From Muricea muricata (lineage: Eukaryota > Cnidaria > Anthozoa > Malacalcyonacea > Plexauridae): a DNA stretch of 64,000 nucleotides. The notes below the pieces were generated by a model. It was not told where the DNA came from. It saw only the letters and a program-made list of their open reading frames with translations, and made no database searches. Position 1 is the stretch's first letter. Each line of letters starts with the position of its first letter. The position numbers and the translations under genes were made by a program. Below, in pieces: positions 1 to 11,661 of this stretch. The stretch covers positions 24,046,283 to 24,110,282 of the forward strand of contig OY979716.1 in the NCBI GenBank assembly GCA_963855995.1. The letters are read 5' to 3'.

Positions 1-1438
1 TTTACTCCCTGGAATATCTTTCCGAAAAGGCTTAGGATATTCAGTCTAGCAGTTTCAAATAGGTTTTTAGGGAATAAGAAAGACAGGATCGCCTATTGTG
101 TTGGTAGTGGGTTATCAAAGAAGGACAGACCGTACAAGTTAGAATCTGCTCGAGATGTCAAGTGAAAATCACAAACGGCTCGTGTTAGAATTCAGCAAAA
201 GGTAAAGATGCGTTGTCTATGTATGGTAAGTTTTGTAAGGTGTCACGAAAGAGGAAATAAAGAGAAATCTAAGATGCAACAAGGTCGAGGAAGTGCTTAG
301 CGGAATTCGGCAATGGTCGAGTACGGTAAGTTATTTGGCAAGTCGCTGACGATGATTTCAATATTAGTCGTGTAACTGACACCAAGAAACGAGGAAAAAG
401 AACTGACGAGACAATCAAGTTGTGGCAAACAAATCAAGTATTCAGCAAAGAAGTTTCACACAAGGTAAAAAACCAAACTAAAATGGTGAATGGATGAAGC
501 TGCACAGTGCGTTTAAATCTATGTTCCAACATCCATATCGAATTTGTGCCAAATGATTGTTTAATCGTATAAGCATGCAATGCCGATGCGTCTTTGTTTT
601 GAAAATTCAGTTCGTGTTACTAGTGCATATTCTGTGTGGTTGCGTAGTTACTGTAGTATATGTATATCCAGTATTTGCAGTGTAGAAATCGTAATACTAA
701 AAGTAAATTCTTACAGGAGAATTGCATTTTCTTACTACCAAAGCAAATGCTAGAAAACCCCATTAAACAACATTGCTTAAACTGTTGTCAATACGTGTTC
801 ACACGGGCCTCGATATGAACATTTGGAAAGACTATGATTATAACAATGTTCAAGTGGGAAAGTCCTAAATATAGCTGGACAAATATCTTTTAAACTCTTA
901 TTACTCGCTTACAGTTCAGATATTATTTTAAGTTATTTCAATTGAACTCCTGACCGCTCAAAAGAGTTTTCAAGCCGAGTTTGTGTATGTACTCACCAAC
1001 TTTCGTTTTTTCGTCGATTAGAATTAATGTTTACGAGATGAGGTTGTAATGTACTATAATATTAATATAAAATTTAGCCCCCCCCCCAAATATATTACAT
1101 TCCGCCGCCCCTGCTTTGAGCCATGTTGGAGACCGCTGGGCCATCTATATCCATCAATGTTTTATGTGACTGTAGAATGTAGGATCTCAGATGGTTATGT
1201 TTGGGGAAGATATTGTATAGAAGAAAAGTTACTTCTGGAAGAATGAATATGATCCTGATGTTCGGAGTGTCAATTTCATGGCGTCCTTGGGATATTCGTT
1301 GTATTGAACGGTAATGTTAGTGCAGATCTCGTTTACACGGTACCTCATTCCGCATGGTCACGACATCAAATTCAGGAAGTGTGCGGTCATTTTTACGCTC
1401 GCTACTTTTTCTATGATTAGTTGATTCGGTTATATTAA
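1..1438. other. noncoding DNA, no feature recognised
   Basis: I see no convincing coding exon, RNA gene or bounded repeat here. A poly-C run near 1,078 resembles the poly-C/poly-G tips of hAT MITEs elsewhere in the window, but no partner terminus was found. Confidence 0.4.
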
Positions 1439-1682
1439 AGAGGGGTTACAGTCCGTAGTGTAAACAACGCTTTGTTTACATTTTGAAATTTATATTCGTA
1501 AAATATGACTTACTAAATGAATATCTGACACTTTTCTGGTTTGCTATGCTTATACATGAATATAAACCAGAGTTTCAATTCAAAAAGAGTTCGAAAAATG
1601 TGAAATTTGGACAATGTTTATATTTGGTGGCCCACCTTTGTTATGAGCAGAACCGATGCGCAGAACCGAATGTAACCCCTCT
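1439..1682. mobile_element. TTAA-target non-autonomous DNA transposon (244 bp)
   Basis: The ends form an inverted repeat (AGAGGGGTTACA at left, TGTAACCCCTCT at right), flanked on both sides by TTAA at 1,435-1,438 and 1,683-1,686. TTAA duplication is typical of the piggyBac and Kolobok superfamilies; which one cannot be decided here. A plus-strand reading frame across 1,483-1,686 includes a peptide resembling one encoded by a diverged copy at 34.2-34.4 kb on the minus strand. The internal part may therefore derive from a coding or dispersed repeat. Confidence 0.65.
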
Positions 1683-1686
1683 TTAA

Positions 1687-3002
1687 GCTACGCTTCAAAC
1701 TATTTGACATTTTGACCATGCGGGTCCGTTGCCGTCTGAATGCGGTCGCAGCTTTAGATCATTATAATTATCTTTTAATATTTCGTCTGTTTTGTATTCC
1801 GTACAAATACCAGTTATACTGGTACCTATTTATTTCTGTTGCTAAAGATAGTCAGATACGATTTTATGCGGAGACGGCTTCGTGCGTAAACTTGGAATTT
1901 TGCCTATCAATACCTAACATGATAGCGCACATCTTGCTCAGTCAAAAAATCTCGCGAATCAATGGAGATATGAAATGGATAGCAAAGCTCATTTTCACTT
2001 CTTTGACGTGGCACACTGAATTTCCGGTGGTAATGCCGTGTAGGATCCACGTGTAGTGCTAAATGTAATACACGTCTAACATACAGTATAATATATTTGA
2101 TTTGTACAGGTTAACCAGCATGTGCGCTTCTCTTTCTACGCTCCCTGCCGAAGGTGAGTATCAACAAACCAGGTGAGTATTGATTTTTAAACAAAACCCT
2201 GGTTGACGTTTTTATACCTAAATATCGACTGCAAATTTTGTAACTTAGAACTTTGAGTTCCCACTTAAAAACTGTCATCTTTAGATGACGTTTAATGCTT
2301 CCAAAATACTACAAAATCCCTTTGAAAACGATGAATTGTTTCGATCGCAGCTAAACAATGTCTGAGGGTTATTGAGAAAGTGCGAACAATAGCCCAATTC
2401 GTCAAGTTACCAAGCTTCCTGCCTATAAGTCAATTTTTGTCTGTTCGGGGGGGGGGGGGGTTAAACGATTTTGAGTTGTTTTATGAGGCATTTGCACTAA
2501 AATTATATTCGGCAGACAATCCTGCAGTTTCTGCGCGACATTTCATTGCTGGTAAGGTGTCGAAATTAAATTATTTTTGTACTATGCAGCCGAAATTGTA
2601 GATTTTGAGGTTTAGCATTCCGCTTGAAGATACACAATGGTGGAACAGTGGCTCCAAAGCCCGCTACAAAGAAGAAAATCCTTGCTTGACGGTTGTTGGT
2701 AGTCATACCACAATTTTTCCTCTTGTAGAAACAGAATACCGTGATCATGAAGCACACTATTCCGTGAGGCATTTTGCTATATTCGGCATAGCAGGAATTT
2801 CGACTCCTTCCGCCTTCTGGTTTCCGTTTTGTTTTGTTGTCTGTCTACCATGTGACGTTTGCAGTGCGAATAGGTTTCAACTTGATATGTCAGTATTTAT
2901 GCCATCGGTAACCATATCTTCATGTGAGTCAGAACAGATGGGAACGTGGATTAAAAAATCAAACAGTCTAGGGTTATGCATGATCCTCAAATTTAAAATA
3001 CG
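1687..3002. other. noncoding DNA, no feature recognised
   Basis: Only a 13-nt poly-G run at about 2,448-2,460 stands out. Open frames here (for example 1,712-2,056 and 2,605-3,108) show no domain signature or splice context and are treated as chance. Confidence 0.4.
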
Positions 3003-3182
3003 TTTCCGCGTATCCGATACGATTCTAACCGAGTCTTTGTTGTTTCCACGAATGCGATACGATTCTAACCGAGTCTTTGTTGTTTCCACGAATGCGATAC
3101 GATTCTAACCGAGTCTTTGTTGTTTCCACGAATGCGATACGATTCTAACCGAGTCTTTGTTGTTTCCACGCATCCGATACGA
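3003..3182. repeat. 40-bp minisatellite, four copies
   Basis: Exact 40-bp periodicity: the segment starting GATTCTAACCGAGTC recurs at 3,021, 3,061, 3,101 and 3,141. The middle copies are identical. The outer edges differ slightly (CATCC or TATCC in place of AATGC), and a partial unit precedes the first full copy. Confidence 0.95.
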
Positions 3183-4569
3183 CCGGACATGTCCGTTATG
3201 TCCGTTATCTCCTGCTCGCTAATTAATTTCCACTCGATGCCACACCACCAAACACCGAAGGCGAAGCCGATATACAGTTATCTTACGATATGATTTCAAA
3301 CATCTCTGAGTGAGTGGAGAACACGGTCTTTGTCGTTTGTATTTATAAACAATGGCATTTAAATAAAACACAATAACATTTAACACAGGAAAACCAACAG
3401 CTAATAAAGCCAGTACACAACATTGCACTCCCAGGCGGCGCCGCCGCCATTTAGAATTAAAAATCTTCACCGGATAGCCTGTTTCCACGTATTCACAAAC
3501 TTATGTATAACTGTGTATGTGGAAACATGGTGTCAATCGCCGTGGGTATGGAGTATTACGACAGTGTTTGAATCTGTATTCATCACCATCTGAAGAAGAA
3601 GATGTAATAGGTCGTGGGTCGTTGGTCAAAATTATTTCGTTTCTTGACACCCATCTGGAGAACACCTGGCTTGCTCTGTCATATAGGTACATTGCTACCA
3701 AAAAGAGTTCCCAAGGACTTGCCAAGTACCGAGAGAACGGGTGATTAATTGAACGAATATGGCGCAATAAAAACTGGGTGCTAGTTTAAAAAGTGTTTCT
3801 AAAATATGGAACATGAAAACGATTTGAAGAAAGAAAAAACTGTTAGAGTGTTGTATGTGTAGCTTTTAGTGCTGTTTCTGATGATGGCATTCGCTTGTGT
3901 TATTGTTGAATGCGAAATTTTACATTTTTATTGTAATGCAATTTCATAAGAAGATTATCTCGAACCATCCGTTTTCTTGGTATCAGACAACGGGTGCTCG
4001 GAAAATTTATTTTTAGCCACTTTTTGCCTATAAGCCTTGTGCATAAAATATGTCAAGCTTGCGCACATGAGGAATTCTGGACTTACCAGTCACCCAGGAA
4101 AACAAAAAGCGACGTGAACTGACTTCTATAAAATGACATTAAGCTAGAAATTACAGGGTAATGTTAAGTATGATATAAACGATTTACTGTTTGGAAATAA
4201 AGCAATACGATTTTAACTCGTTTGATAGTTGAATAGTGTATGTGCTCTTGTTAGTAATTCATGCAAACTCGAAACAATCTTTCTGAACTGCTATTTTTAT
4301 CACCGAGATTTGCTTTCTATATATATATATACTGAAGGGAAAATAGCCATATTTTTAAAGCTCGATTTCATCGCAATGAATCATAGTAGGAATTGGGAAT
4401 AGGTTTTTCGGCCTAAAATAGTGCCAACGTGGTGGAGCCTTTAAAATCCAAATCCGTTTATTAGTTTGGTACGATCTGTCACTGTACTACACAAACCTAT
4501 ACATTATTTTACTGGAAACTTTACACAGGGCTCTTGTAAACAGTGTTGTTAATGGCCAAATATCTTTAA
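3183..4569. other. noncoding DNA, no feature recognised
   Basis: Contains a short (AT)n run near 4,318. I could identify no exon, RNA gene or bounded transposon. Confidence 0.4.
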
Positions 4570-5069
4570 AGTGTTTATGAAACGAAATTTTCTCCCTCAA
4601 TTTTTTTATTGCATTGGAAAGATCAGTTAAAATCACAGTATAACTTCTTTGATAGAATTTTTGTAACTGCCTTACTTTTCGAGATATTTAATTTTATTTG
4701 AATTGAAAATCACACAACCAGTGACGTCATTGTGCATAATCACTTTTCAAACAAGCTGAATTAATTTAAAAAGTACTCAAGATATAACACTTAAATACCC
4801 AGGTCTGGATGTTAAACATAGCCTACACACATGTAAGTGTAGTTTTAGTTATTTTTCCACTATTATATGCTACAAAATAAGCAATTTAACAGTCATTCAT
4901 TATGCAGTATGACGTCGGTGGTAGTGTTATTTGCATATCCTATAAAGTTGGATATCTTGACAAAGAACGGAGTTGCAAAAATTCTGCCAAAGAAGTTATA
5001 TTGTTATTTCATCTCATCTTCCTAATAAAACCAACAAAATGTTGGACAAAATTTCGTTTCATAAACACT
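4570..5069. mobile_element. TTAA-target MITE with long imperfect inverted arms (500 bp)
   Basis: Left end AGTGTTTATGAAACGAAA and right end TTTCGTTTCATAAACACT are inverted copies, with TTAA on each side (4,566-4,569 and 5,070-5,073). The arms continue as imperfect inverted repeats for about 170-180 bp (4,570-4,740 against 4,900-5,069), including matched blocks around TATAACTTCTTTG. The whole element could fold into a hairpin. The TTAA target points to piggyBac or Kolobok type. Confidence 0.75.
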
Positions 5070-5477
5070 TTAAGGTATGAAAGTACCAAAAATTAAGCAG
5101 TCGCGTTCGTAGTCGCTTGATATATCTTTACAGATGTCCTTTTCTTGGTACTAGTTTTTTATCTGGATTATTAGGGGTAGTTTACATGAATAAGGATTGA
5201 GTTTCAATTCCGAATGGCACTTCAATCCACGTTTAAATTTGGGTTGGAGACATTGTGGTAAATAAAAATCTCGTGCCGGATTGGAGTCCGTTTCAGATTC
5301 ATGTACCGATTCTGTTTTTTGTTTTGGATTTTAGCAGTTCTGGAAATTTAAGTACGTGATGCAACTCTCCATTAAAAGACAATCTTAATTTTGGGCATAG
5401 TAAACGTCAATTTCATTCCGAGTCTTGTTGCTGTCTGAAATCTCGATACACGTGTACGTGTTCCGGGTTGCCTGTTC

Positions 5478-5762
5478 ACAGACACAACTCTAAAAGAGTT
5501 AGGTCTGTTAAGACTTGAAGGATTACTTGTCCTGGCCGAGAGAAGAATGCTAACTATATTCTAGGTTTACATTGCAAATGTTTGCTTCTAGTGCAATTTA
5601 TCGTAGAGATATTTTACAGGAAAAAATGGAAATTGAAAATTTTCTTGATGTATTATAATGTTGCATAAACTAACTCTCCAAAACTTGACTTTTAAGTTAT
5701 GCATGGACAAGAAATCTTTCAAGTATTCACAGACCTTAATCATTCGGATTTAGGTCTGTGCA
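5478..5762. repeat. dispersed repeat family, copy 1
   Basis: Direct similarity to 23,764-24,237: both have an AGGTCTGTTAAGACT block, GAGAGAAGAATG, a block around TTCTAGGTTTACATTGCAAA, and a terminal hairpin from CAGACCTTAATCATTC to TTAGGTCTGTG. Each end carries a small palindrome bounded by CAGACC and GGTCTG. This copy lacks the 171-bp MITE present in copy 2 and so preserves the empty target site. The superfamily is unknown and no target duplication could be set. Confidence 0.7.
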
Positions 5763-6626
5763 CCGGCTGGATTCCGGGTCGACTTTTAATGAACATTGAG
5801 TTCTATCTTAATCCGGATAATTTCTATCTTAATCCGGGTTCATGGAAACAATATCATTCGTGTAGCGATATTTTTACCAAGGATGCCTTATTCGAAACCT
5901 GGACGAAATCCAAATCCTACCAGTCATATTTTTTCGCATTTGGGTCGGATTGTTGGTATAGCTTCTGCCGATTAAATCTCCAACTCGTAAGCAAAAAGGT
6001 ACGTAGAACATACATTCTTTTGCGCTATGATTTTACAGTTTCCGAGCCCTGTTACTCCGTCTGCCGTAGGCATGGCATAGTTTTAAATCGCCCCATTTCG
6101 GCTTTTCAGAAGTGCGGCGTACAGGAACATGTTTTGAATTAAGTTTATTGTTTAGGGGTTAGTGAACAGAACAGAATGCGACACGTGCCTTTAAGAGGAT
6201 ATAAACTCATAAAAATCCACATCGCACGAAGCTTTCAGTTTTTGTCCTTAGACGAGGTTTATACTGATTTTCATTAAATTATGTGAACAAGCGGGGAGCT
6301 TTTTGAAATAATTCGCTCGGAAACGACACCGTGTGCTCGTAGCATCTGGATTGTGCATCGTAATAGAAAACCCAAATAAAATTGAAACCGGACATGTCAT
6401 ATTTTTGTGATGGGTGGTCATGTTGAGTAGGCCCACTCGAGAAGATAACGTAGTGTTTGTTAGAAACCTGATATTTAGAAAGCTTTTGCCTGAAAACCCA
6501 AAAGTTTTGTTTCAAAACGCAAGCAAAACATTCTGTAGCAGAAATCTATAGCATTCGATGCTCAAGTGGGGTCATCCAACATGGCCGCATTAAGTCTAAA
6601 AATGTGACGTACTTCCGGCTTCAAAA
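5763..6626. other. noncoding DNA, no feature recognised
   Basis: Contains a short direct repeat (AATTTCTATCTTAATCCGG-like, near 5,800-5,840). No exon or bounded element was recognised. Confidence 0.35.
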
Positions 6627-6635
6627 CCCAGCAAT

Positions 6636-6754
6636 GGCCATCTGTAAAACAAGGAACGGAACGAGGAACGAGAAAACCAGGAGCATGAAGAGCCGGAGTC
6701 TGGAAAACCAGGAACATGAAAAGCCGGAATCTGTAAAACCAGGAACATGAAAGC
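6636..6754. repeat. left arm of FB1
   Basis: About two to three 31-bp units (AACCAGGAACATGAAAAGCC type) follow a GGAACG-rich terminal block. This arm is shorter than the right arm, so the arms have drifted in copy number. Confidence 0.8.
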
Positions 6755-7407
6755 ATTTCGTAAGCTCTTAGCACAATCGCCAGGTAACCCATTTTGACTC
6801 ATTTTTAATGATATCGTGATAAATGGAAAACCAGTGTCCACACACAAAATATGAAAATTGATAATTAAATGCGGGGTATAAAGCCTGTCATGTTTCTTCG
6901 TGTTAAAAACATAAAATGTATGTATATACAGACCAAATTTTCTAACTAGATTTCGGTAAAAGCTGAATCTCTCGCAAATTAAATTCAAATTTAACAGATT
7001 AGTTATTGGTATAAATTGAATTGTAGTTCTTTCAAGCGATGCATACAGTAACTATTTCCACGCTTGAATTTCATTTCGAATCTAAGACTGTGTTTTTATA
7101 ATACACCCTGCATATTTTATATACTGCGCCAAAATTGAATTTGATTCCGTATCTGTGGACGCTGTCTGGCAACTGTGATATTGTAGAGCCTTTTAACGAT
7201 GTTTTTTTAGCTTTGAATACTATGGTGTTATGGCTATATATGTAATATAACTCTATTTTGTTAGTCTCGGACAACATGCTCACTAATCCAACCACTTCCG
7301 TGTTTTCATTTATTTGATAATTAGCAGGATTCTCTCGTCTAGCTCATATTACTTACACCTCAACTTACATAGTCGTTCTTGCCTGATACGGCTGATATAA
7401 GTAGTGG

Positions 7408-7620
7408 TTAAGAAGGTCCACAAATATATAAATAACTATTTTTTATGGAACCTTCAAATTCAATAACGTTCTGCAATCGGCAGTGACCTGCTGGCGGCAG
7501 TTCGATCATGGCTTCTAAAATGCCGAAAACGGCAATGTATCTTAACACGATATCCTCGGTTCTATTCTGGTCTTCTTGCAATAAGTCTAGCTTTTCAAGC
7601 ATTGCTGCACCAAGAGCACA
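7408..7620 (-). pseudogene. coding-like fragment inside FB1, family not recognised
   Basis: An open minus-strand frame with protein-like composition (includes LEKLDLLQEDQNRTED and AVFGILEAMIELPP) extends upstream of its first ATG without a stop for several codons. It has no recognised domain and no partner exon. It could be a captured host exon or decayed transposon protein; it could also be a chance frame. Confidence 0.25.
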
Positions 7621-8033
7621 GACATAGCTTGGCGGAAAGTTTTGGTTGGAACAATGTTAATGTCGTATATAGGTTATTGAGCAATCACTGTTATGTTGTA
7701 GTATTGATTTGTTGTGTTTCGTCTTTTAGTTTTTAATACGTTTTTATCGCATATACAGGGTAAAGCAAAAAATTTAGACATTTGCCAAATCTGCTTTAGA
7801 TTACGCAAATCTTCTCAACAACTTATGTAAATATGGGTTTTTTTATGTTATTTTAGTGTATGCTACACAAAAATGATTTTAAAAGCGACTTTTAAAAGTT
7901 AATGGGGATTGTTGTTGAAACGCACTTATGATACAATATTATACTTTATTCCCAAAAGTGCAAGTATGGAAGAAGTTGTTTACCTGCTATCAAGGTTTAA
8001 GACAGTTTGATAAAAATTACTCCCAGTTATTAT

Positions 8034-8255
8034 TTTACAGATTCCGGCTATTCATGTTCCTGGTTTTACAGATTCCGGCTTTTCATGTTCCTGGTTTTAC
8101 AGATTCCCGCTTTTCATGTTCCTGGTTTTACAGATTCCGGCTTTTCATGTTGCTGGCTTTACAGATTCTGGCATTTCATGTTCCTGGTTTTCTCGTTCCT
8201 TGTTCCGTTCCTCGTTCCGTTCCCCGATTCCCCGTTCCTTGTTTCACAGATAGCC
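8034..8255. repeat. right arm of FB1
   Basis: About four to five tandem 31-bp units (attccgg starts at about 8,041, 8,072 and 8,103) lead into a block of GTTCC/GTTCCTCG repeats and the terminus. It is the reverse complement of the left arm. Confidence 0.85.
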
Positions 8256-9172
8256 CCCAGCAATAGATGTATTATCCACTGCGAGGTTCACTCGCATCGA
8301 AACCTGTCTCCTTTTCATTTTGAGCTAAACACAGAGGAGGTTGGAAGCCCGTCCCAGCATGCATTGCAACTCATTAATATTCAGAGTCGTGATTTCTTAC
8401 AATGTTTGTTGGAAAAGTTGTGGAAATTTATTTCATTTTTTCGCCAAGAATGTTTGGTATTTTTGAAGGTAAGTTTCTATGGATGTTTTAAATATGAGTC
8501 AAATTTAACGACTTTCGCTTTATTTGGTATTCTAATGCGTTGTATTTATGCTAATCGTCATTTGTACTGACCTGTTTTCTGGGTCATTGCACAAGGGTAA
8601 AAAGTGGCTTTCAAAACCCCCTGAGGACAATAGGGTTTTTTAATGAGAAATTAAATAAAATACACGCTATCGTATTCAAGAAGAGTTGCTCTTTCTAACA
8701 GAACTTTAGAAAATACATTGTCCCCATATAACTGACGAGTAATCGCGGTTTGAAAATGGGGCATTTTCAGTATACTTGATCACAGAAATTTTCGTCCACT
8801 TGGGAATCATGACGCGAAAAAATACTGTGAGTCATTATTTTTGTTTTATTTCGAAGCGTTGGCATATATGTCGATCTCTCTTGAATTTAACTGCTGTATT
8901 TAAGTTATATACACTAACTTTTTACATTTTTATAGAATTCGAATGAATTTTATGAAAATGGAATGATTCTGACAATGATGGCGTTGTTGTTATTGTTGAT
9001 CAAGAGAATGACAAATACGGTGTGCGAAACGTTCGTACTCTTAATTTGCAAAATGACACCAAGGAAAGCAAATAGAAAGTCTTGAAGAGTTTCTCCCTTG
9101 GAAAACTTAACCTCCAGAAGTTGGATTATCTGCCCAGGCCATACCAGCTTTGTATAGATATTTCAGTATACA
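8256..9172. other. unannotated stretch with one short coding-like run
   Basis: Around 8,965-9,075 (plus) one frame reads an acidic protein-like stretch ending in a stop (SDNDGVVVIVDQENDKYG...). No domain, splice context or homologue is apparent. The rest shows nothing recognisable. Confidence 0.25.
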
Positions 9173-9174
9173 TA

Positions 9175-9511
9175 CAGGGTGTCCCAAAAAACCCCAAAAA
9201 CTATTGAAAATGATCTATTGTTAGAATTTCAATGATTTCAATGCCTAGCACTAAATTGAACCCACGAGTGGTAAAGTATTGAGATAACCGTCATAATTAA
9301 TAGCAATAGTCAGTGTTAACCATTTTTATGCCAGACAAAAAAACTAAACCTACGAGTGCATATTAAAAATGCAATCAAATTTTATGCATGGTTATTTGAT
9401 TTACAGAAAACAATTTACAAATGTAAACTTTAATATTTTAATTTTTTAACAAGTGCTAGGGCATTCAAATGTTAACAATAAATCATTTTCAATAGTTTTT
9501 GGGACAACCTG
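9175..9511. mobile_element. mariner-type MITE (337 bp)
   Basis: The left end, CAGGGTGTCCCAAAAA, is the classic mariner-type terminus. The right end reverse-complements to CAGGTTGTCCCAAAAACT. TA flanks both sides (9,173-9,174 and 9,512-9,513). Inverted similarity extends about 40 bp, including ACTATTGAAAATGAT in both arms. No transposase is present. Confidence 0.8.
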
Positions 9512-9513
9512 TA

Positions 9514-10300
9514 TATGTACATAGTTCCACACATGCAGACACTGTGTTGGTAAAATTGTTCTCGTCAGGCTCAGCCTACCAGGAACTTCAGATTGCACAC
9601 ATGTACATAGTTCCATTCATGTATGTGCCATATGGGTAAGCTGGTATGGCTGTTAATCCTGGGTTATACAAGTTAAAATAATCTCTATACTTTGCCATAT
9701 TATGGCATTGCAGTACAAGCAGCATACTTCATGCTTTGCTTTTCAGCCTCATTGTATAATGACATGAACGTGTTGTAGCAGCATTCCTTAGATATTTACT
9801 TTATGTATATTTTACCTTTTGAGTAAAGCATTTTATTAACATTAATTAATTGTGTTATTACTACCAAATATACAACAGTAAAACACTAGGAGGGGGGGGA
9901 GAGGGTTCCTGAGTAAATTGCTTTGTTCTACAATTTCTTTAAAGTATCCCTGGCTATAAAGTATCTTTGGCAATAATTTCCTAAATGCAAGACTACTTGC
10001 ATTTAATGTTTAACTTCTCAATACAATAGGGTTAGGTTTATCATCCATACAGTTTCCATAATATACAGTGGTTTGTTTTATCAACAGGAACACAAAGTGG
10101 ACTATAAGATAAAGTAGTTTGATACTGTAGTAAACAAACACAGCAAATTGAGTTTAAAAACATTTATTTATTTGAAAAAAGGATGGAAAAATTATAGTTA
10201 TATCAAGTTGATTGTTGAGATTTTTTATCATCCACACATGATAACTGCAAGAGCCTTTTGGTATTTTGTCGGTGCCAAGAATGAACTACAGCAAACTTTG
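9514..10300. other. noncoding DNA, no feature recognised
   Basis: A short poly-G stretch lies near 9,891-9,902. No exon or bounded element was recognised. Confidence 0.35.
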
Positions 10301-10304
10301 TGTC

Positions 10305-10584
10305 TCATTTACAATCCTTGTCCCCATCATTCTCTCCATCAGAATAATTAACATTTTTAGCATCACCATTCACATGCAGCTGTTGGGTCAACTGTTGAAT
10401 TTCCTTAAACTCATCCATATCTACAACTCCATCTTCTGCACTCACACTTTTGACATCAAGAGGCATCTCTTTACTATAAAATTTAACCAAAACAGGATTT
10501 AATAGCAGCTAAATCAATGCAATTGCATTCTGGCTCATCCACATTGACCAGTAGTTCATTCAGTATATATTCTGAAATATCCAG
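10305..10584 (-). pseudogene. candidate terminal exon, acidic protein, frameshifted
   Basis: The minus strand reads a protein-like stretch (LDISEYILNELLVNVDEPEC), then in another frame FYSKEMPLDVKSVSAEDG followed by an acidic tail ending YSDGENDGDKDCK and a stop. A one-base shift near 10,500 separates the two parts. An AG acceptor lies just before the first part (complement of 10,585-10,586). It could be the last exon of the gene whose earlier exon is at 10,787-11,209. The family is not recognised. The shift may be a sequencing error or decay. Confidence 0.35.
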
Positions 10585-10786
10585 CTTGTGTGGTCAGTTT
10601 ATTACAGAAGCTGGTGATGGAAAACGTTAAACTGCAGTGGATTAGTTTAGTACTACAGACAGGTAGAAAAGTTTTGATGTGTTTAGTTATAAATAGATTT
10701 TACTCACTGAAAAAGTCAAATACTTGTATGATTTTCGAGTATGAATTAACCTTTTATCTATCAATTAAATCATATAATAATCGTAC

Positions 10787-11209
10787 CTTAAACGCACAAG
10801 TCGAATAGATTTCTGTCAGTAAAGGACTATTGCATTCGGCGAACATTTCTTCAACTTTACGCCACTTGACAACCGACGGACAAAGTGCAATTCGGCTAAT
10901 GTCCACAAAACTAACGTGAAGTTCACAGCATTCGAGTTCTACACACGACATCCCTTGAACCAGCAGCTGTAGTCGCTCTTTCCAAACACAATATGCGTAG
11001 AGATGGTCACATTTAGGGTCACATCCATTCAGATCAGTAGCTTTGTTGTCACAAATAATTCGCCATGTTTGCACAACGAGTGCTAATCGAACACTAACGT
11101 GCGTCCCGGAAATTGATAATATATAATGAGTGCAAAGCATGACGGGACGCGCTTCAAACCTCCTCTGAGCTAAACAAGTATAGTGCAGTTTGCCACTTGT
11201 TTCCATCAT
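10787..11209 (-). CDS. candidate 5' exon of unrecognised host protein
   Basis: A long minus-strand frame with protein-like, cysteine-rich composition. It contains LVVQTWRIICDNKATD, CDHLYAYCVWKERLQLLVQG and FAECNSPLLTEIYS. I chose MMETSGK (11,209) over the more upstream ATG at 11,254 because the composition is better; this choice is uncertain. The frame leads to a TTTAAG|GTACGA donor (donor bases at 10,785-10,786). It lies just upstream, in transcription order, of the acidic segment at 10,305-10,584, so both may belong to one gene. I cannot assign a function. Confidence 0.4.
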
Positions 11210-11481
11210 CGAAACGGAGCTAATGCTATTTTTACGTAATGTGACTATGAGCAATGGCTGTGCGCAGGCAAATTATGTCATCGCCTCTCAGGCAATAGAA
11301 TTCTACCTGTGCCGTGATTGCTTAGGCGTTGAAATTTTGATTGCCAGAATAGTTCCTCATTTCAGTTCCTCAAGTTCCTGGACAGCAGGATAGATAATTT
11401 GGTTCAGTTTAACGAAACAATCTCGTCCACAAAAGTTTCGAGTATGTTTATCGGGCAAGAGCTCTATAAATAAGAAGCAAG

Positions 11482-11661
11482 CAGGGCCGTGGCTAGAGCA
11501 TTAATTGGGGGGGTGTATATTCATATATTCATGTTATGCCCGACTAATTTCTTTTGAAATTAACCCTAATGACAACTGATTTCAAAAGAAATTAGTTGGT
11601 CATAACAAGAATATATGAATATACACCCCCCCCCCCAATTAACGCTCTAGCCACGGCCCTG
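11482..11661. mobile_element. hAT-type MITE (180 bp), near-perfect hairpin
   Basis: The ends start CAGGGCCGTGGCTAGAGC in both orientations, and the 8-bp target duplication GAAGCAAG lies at 11,474-11,481 and 11,662-11,669. CAGGG ends with an 8-bp duplication are diagnostic of hAT. The arms match for about 80 bp, including a poly-G/poly-C block and ATATTCATATATTC. It is inserted at the upstream edge of the BEL/Pao relic. Confidence 0.9.

Larger units (their letters stand above)
6636..8255. mobile_element. MULE-type foldback transposon with minisatellite arms (FB1, 1,620 bp)
   Basis: The termini are inverted (left GGCCATCTGTAAAACAAGG; right end reverse-complements to GGCTATCTGTGAAACAAGG) and are flanked by a 9-bp direct repeat, CCCAGCAAT, at 6,627-6,635 and 8,256-8,264. 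Each arm then runs into tandem 31-bp units containing TTCATGTTCCTGGTTTTACA (right) or its complement (left). Tandem-repeat arms are the hallmark of foldback elements, and a 9-bp duplication is typical of the Mutator/MULE superfamily. No transposase motif was recognised inside. The superfamily assignment is an inference from the duplication length. Confidence 0.75.

Noticed and set aside
1712-2056. 114-codon frame
   Set aside because: No recognisable motif; composition fits AT-rich noncoding DNA.
5763-6142. Plus-strand frame ending at 6,142
   Set aside because: The 147-codon frame starts in the dispersed repeat and shows no domain; internal AATTTCTATCTTAATCC repeats argue against coding.
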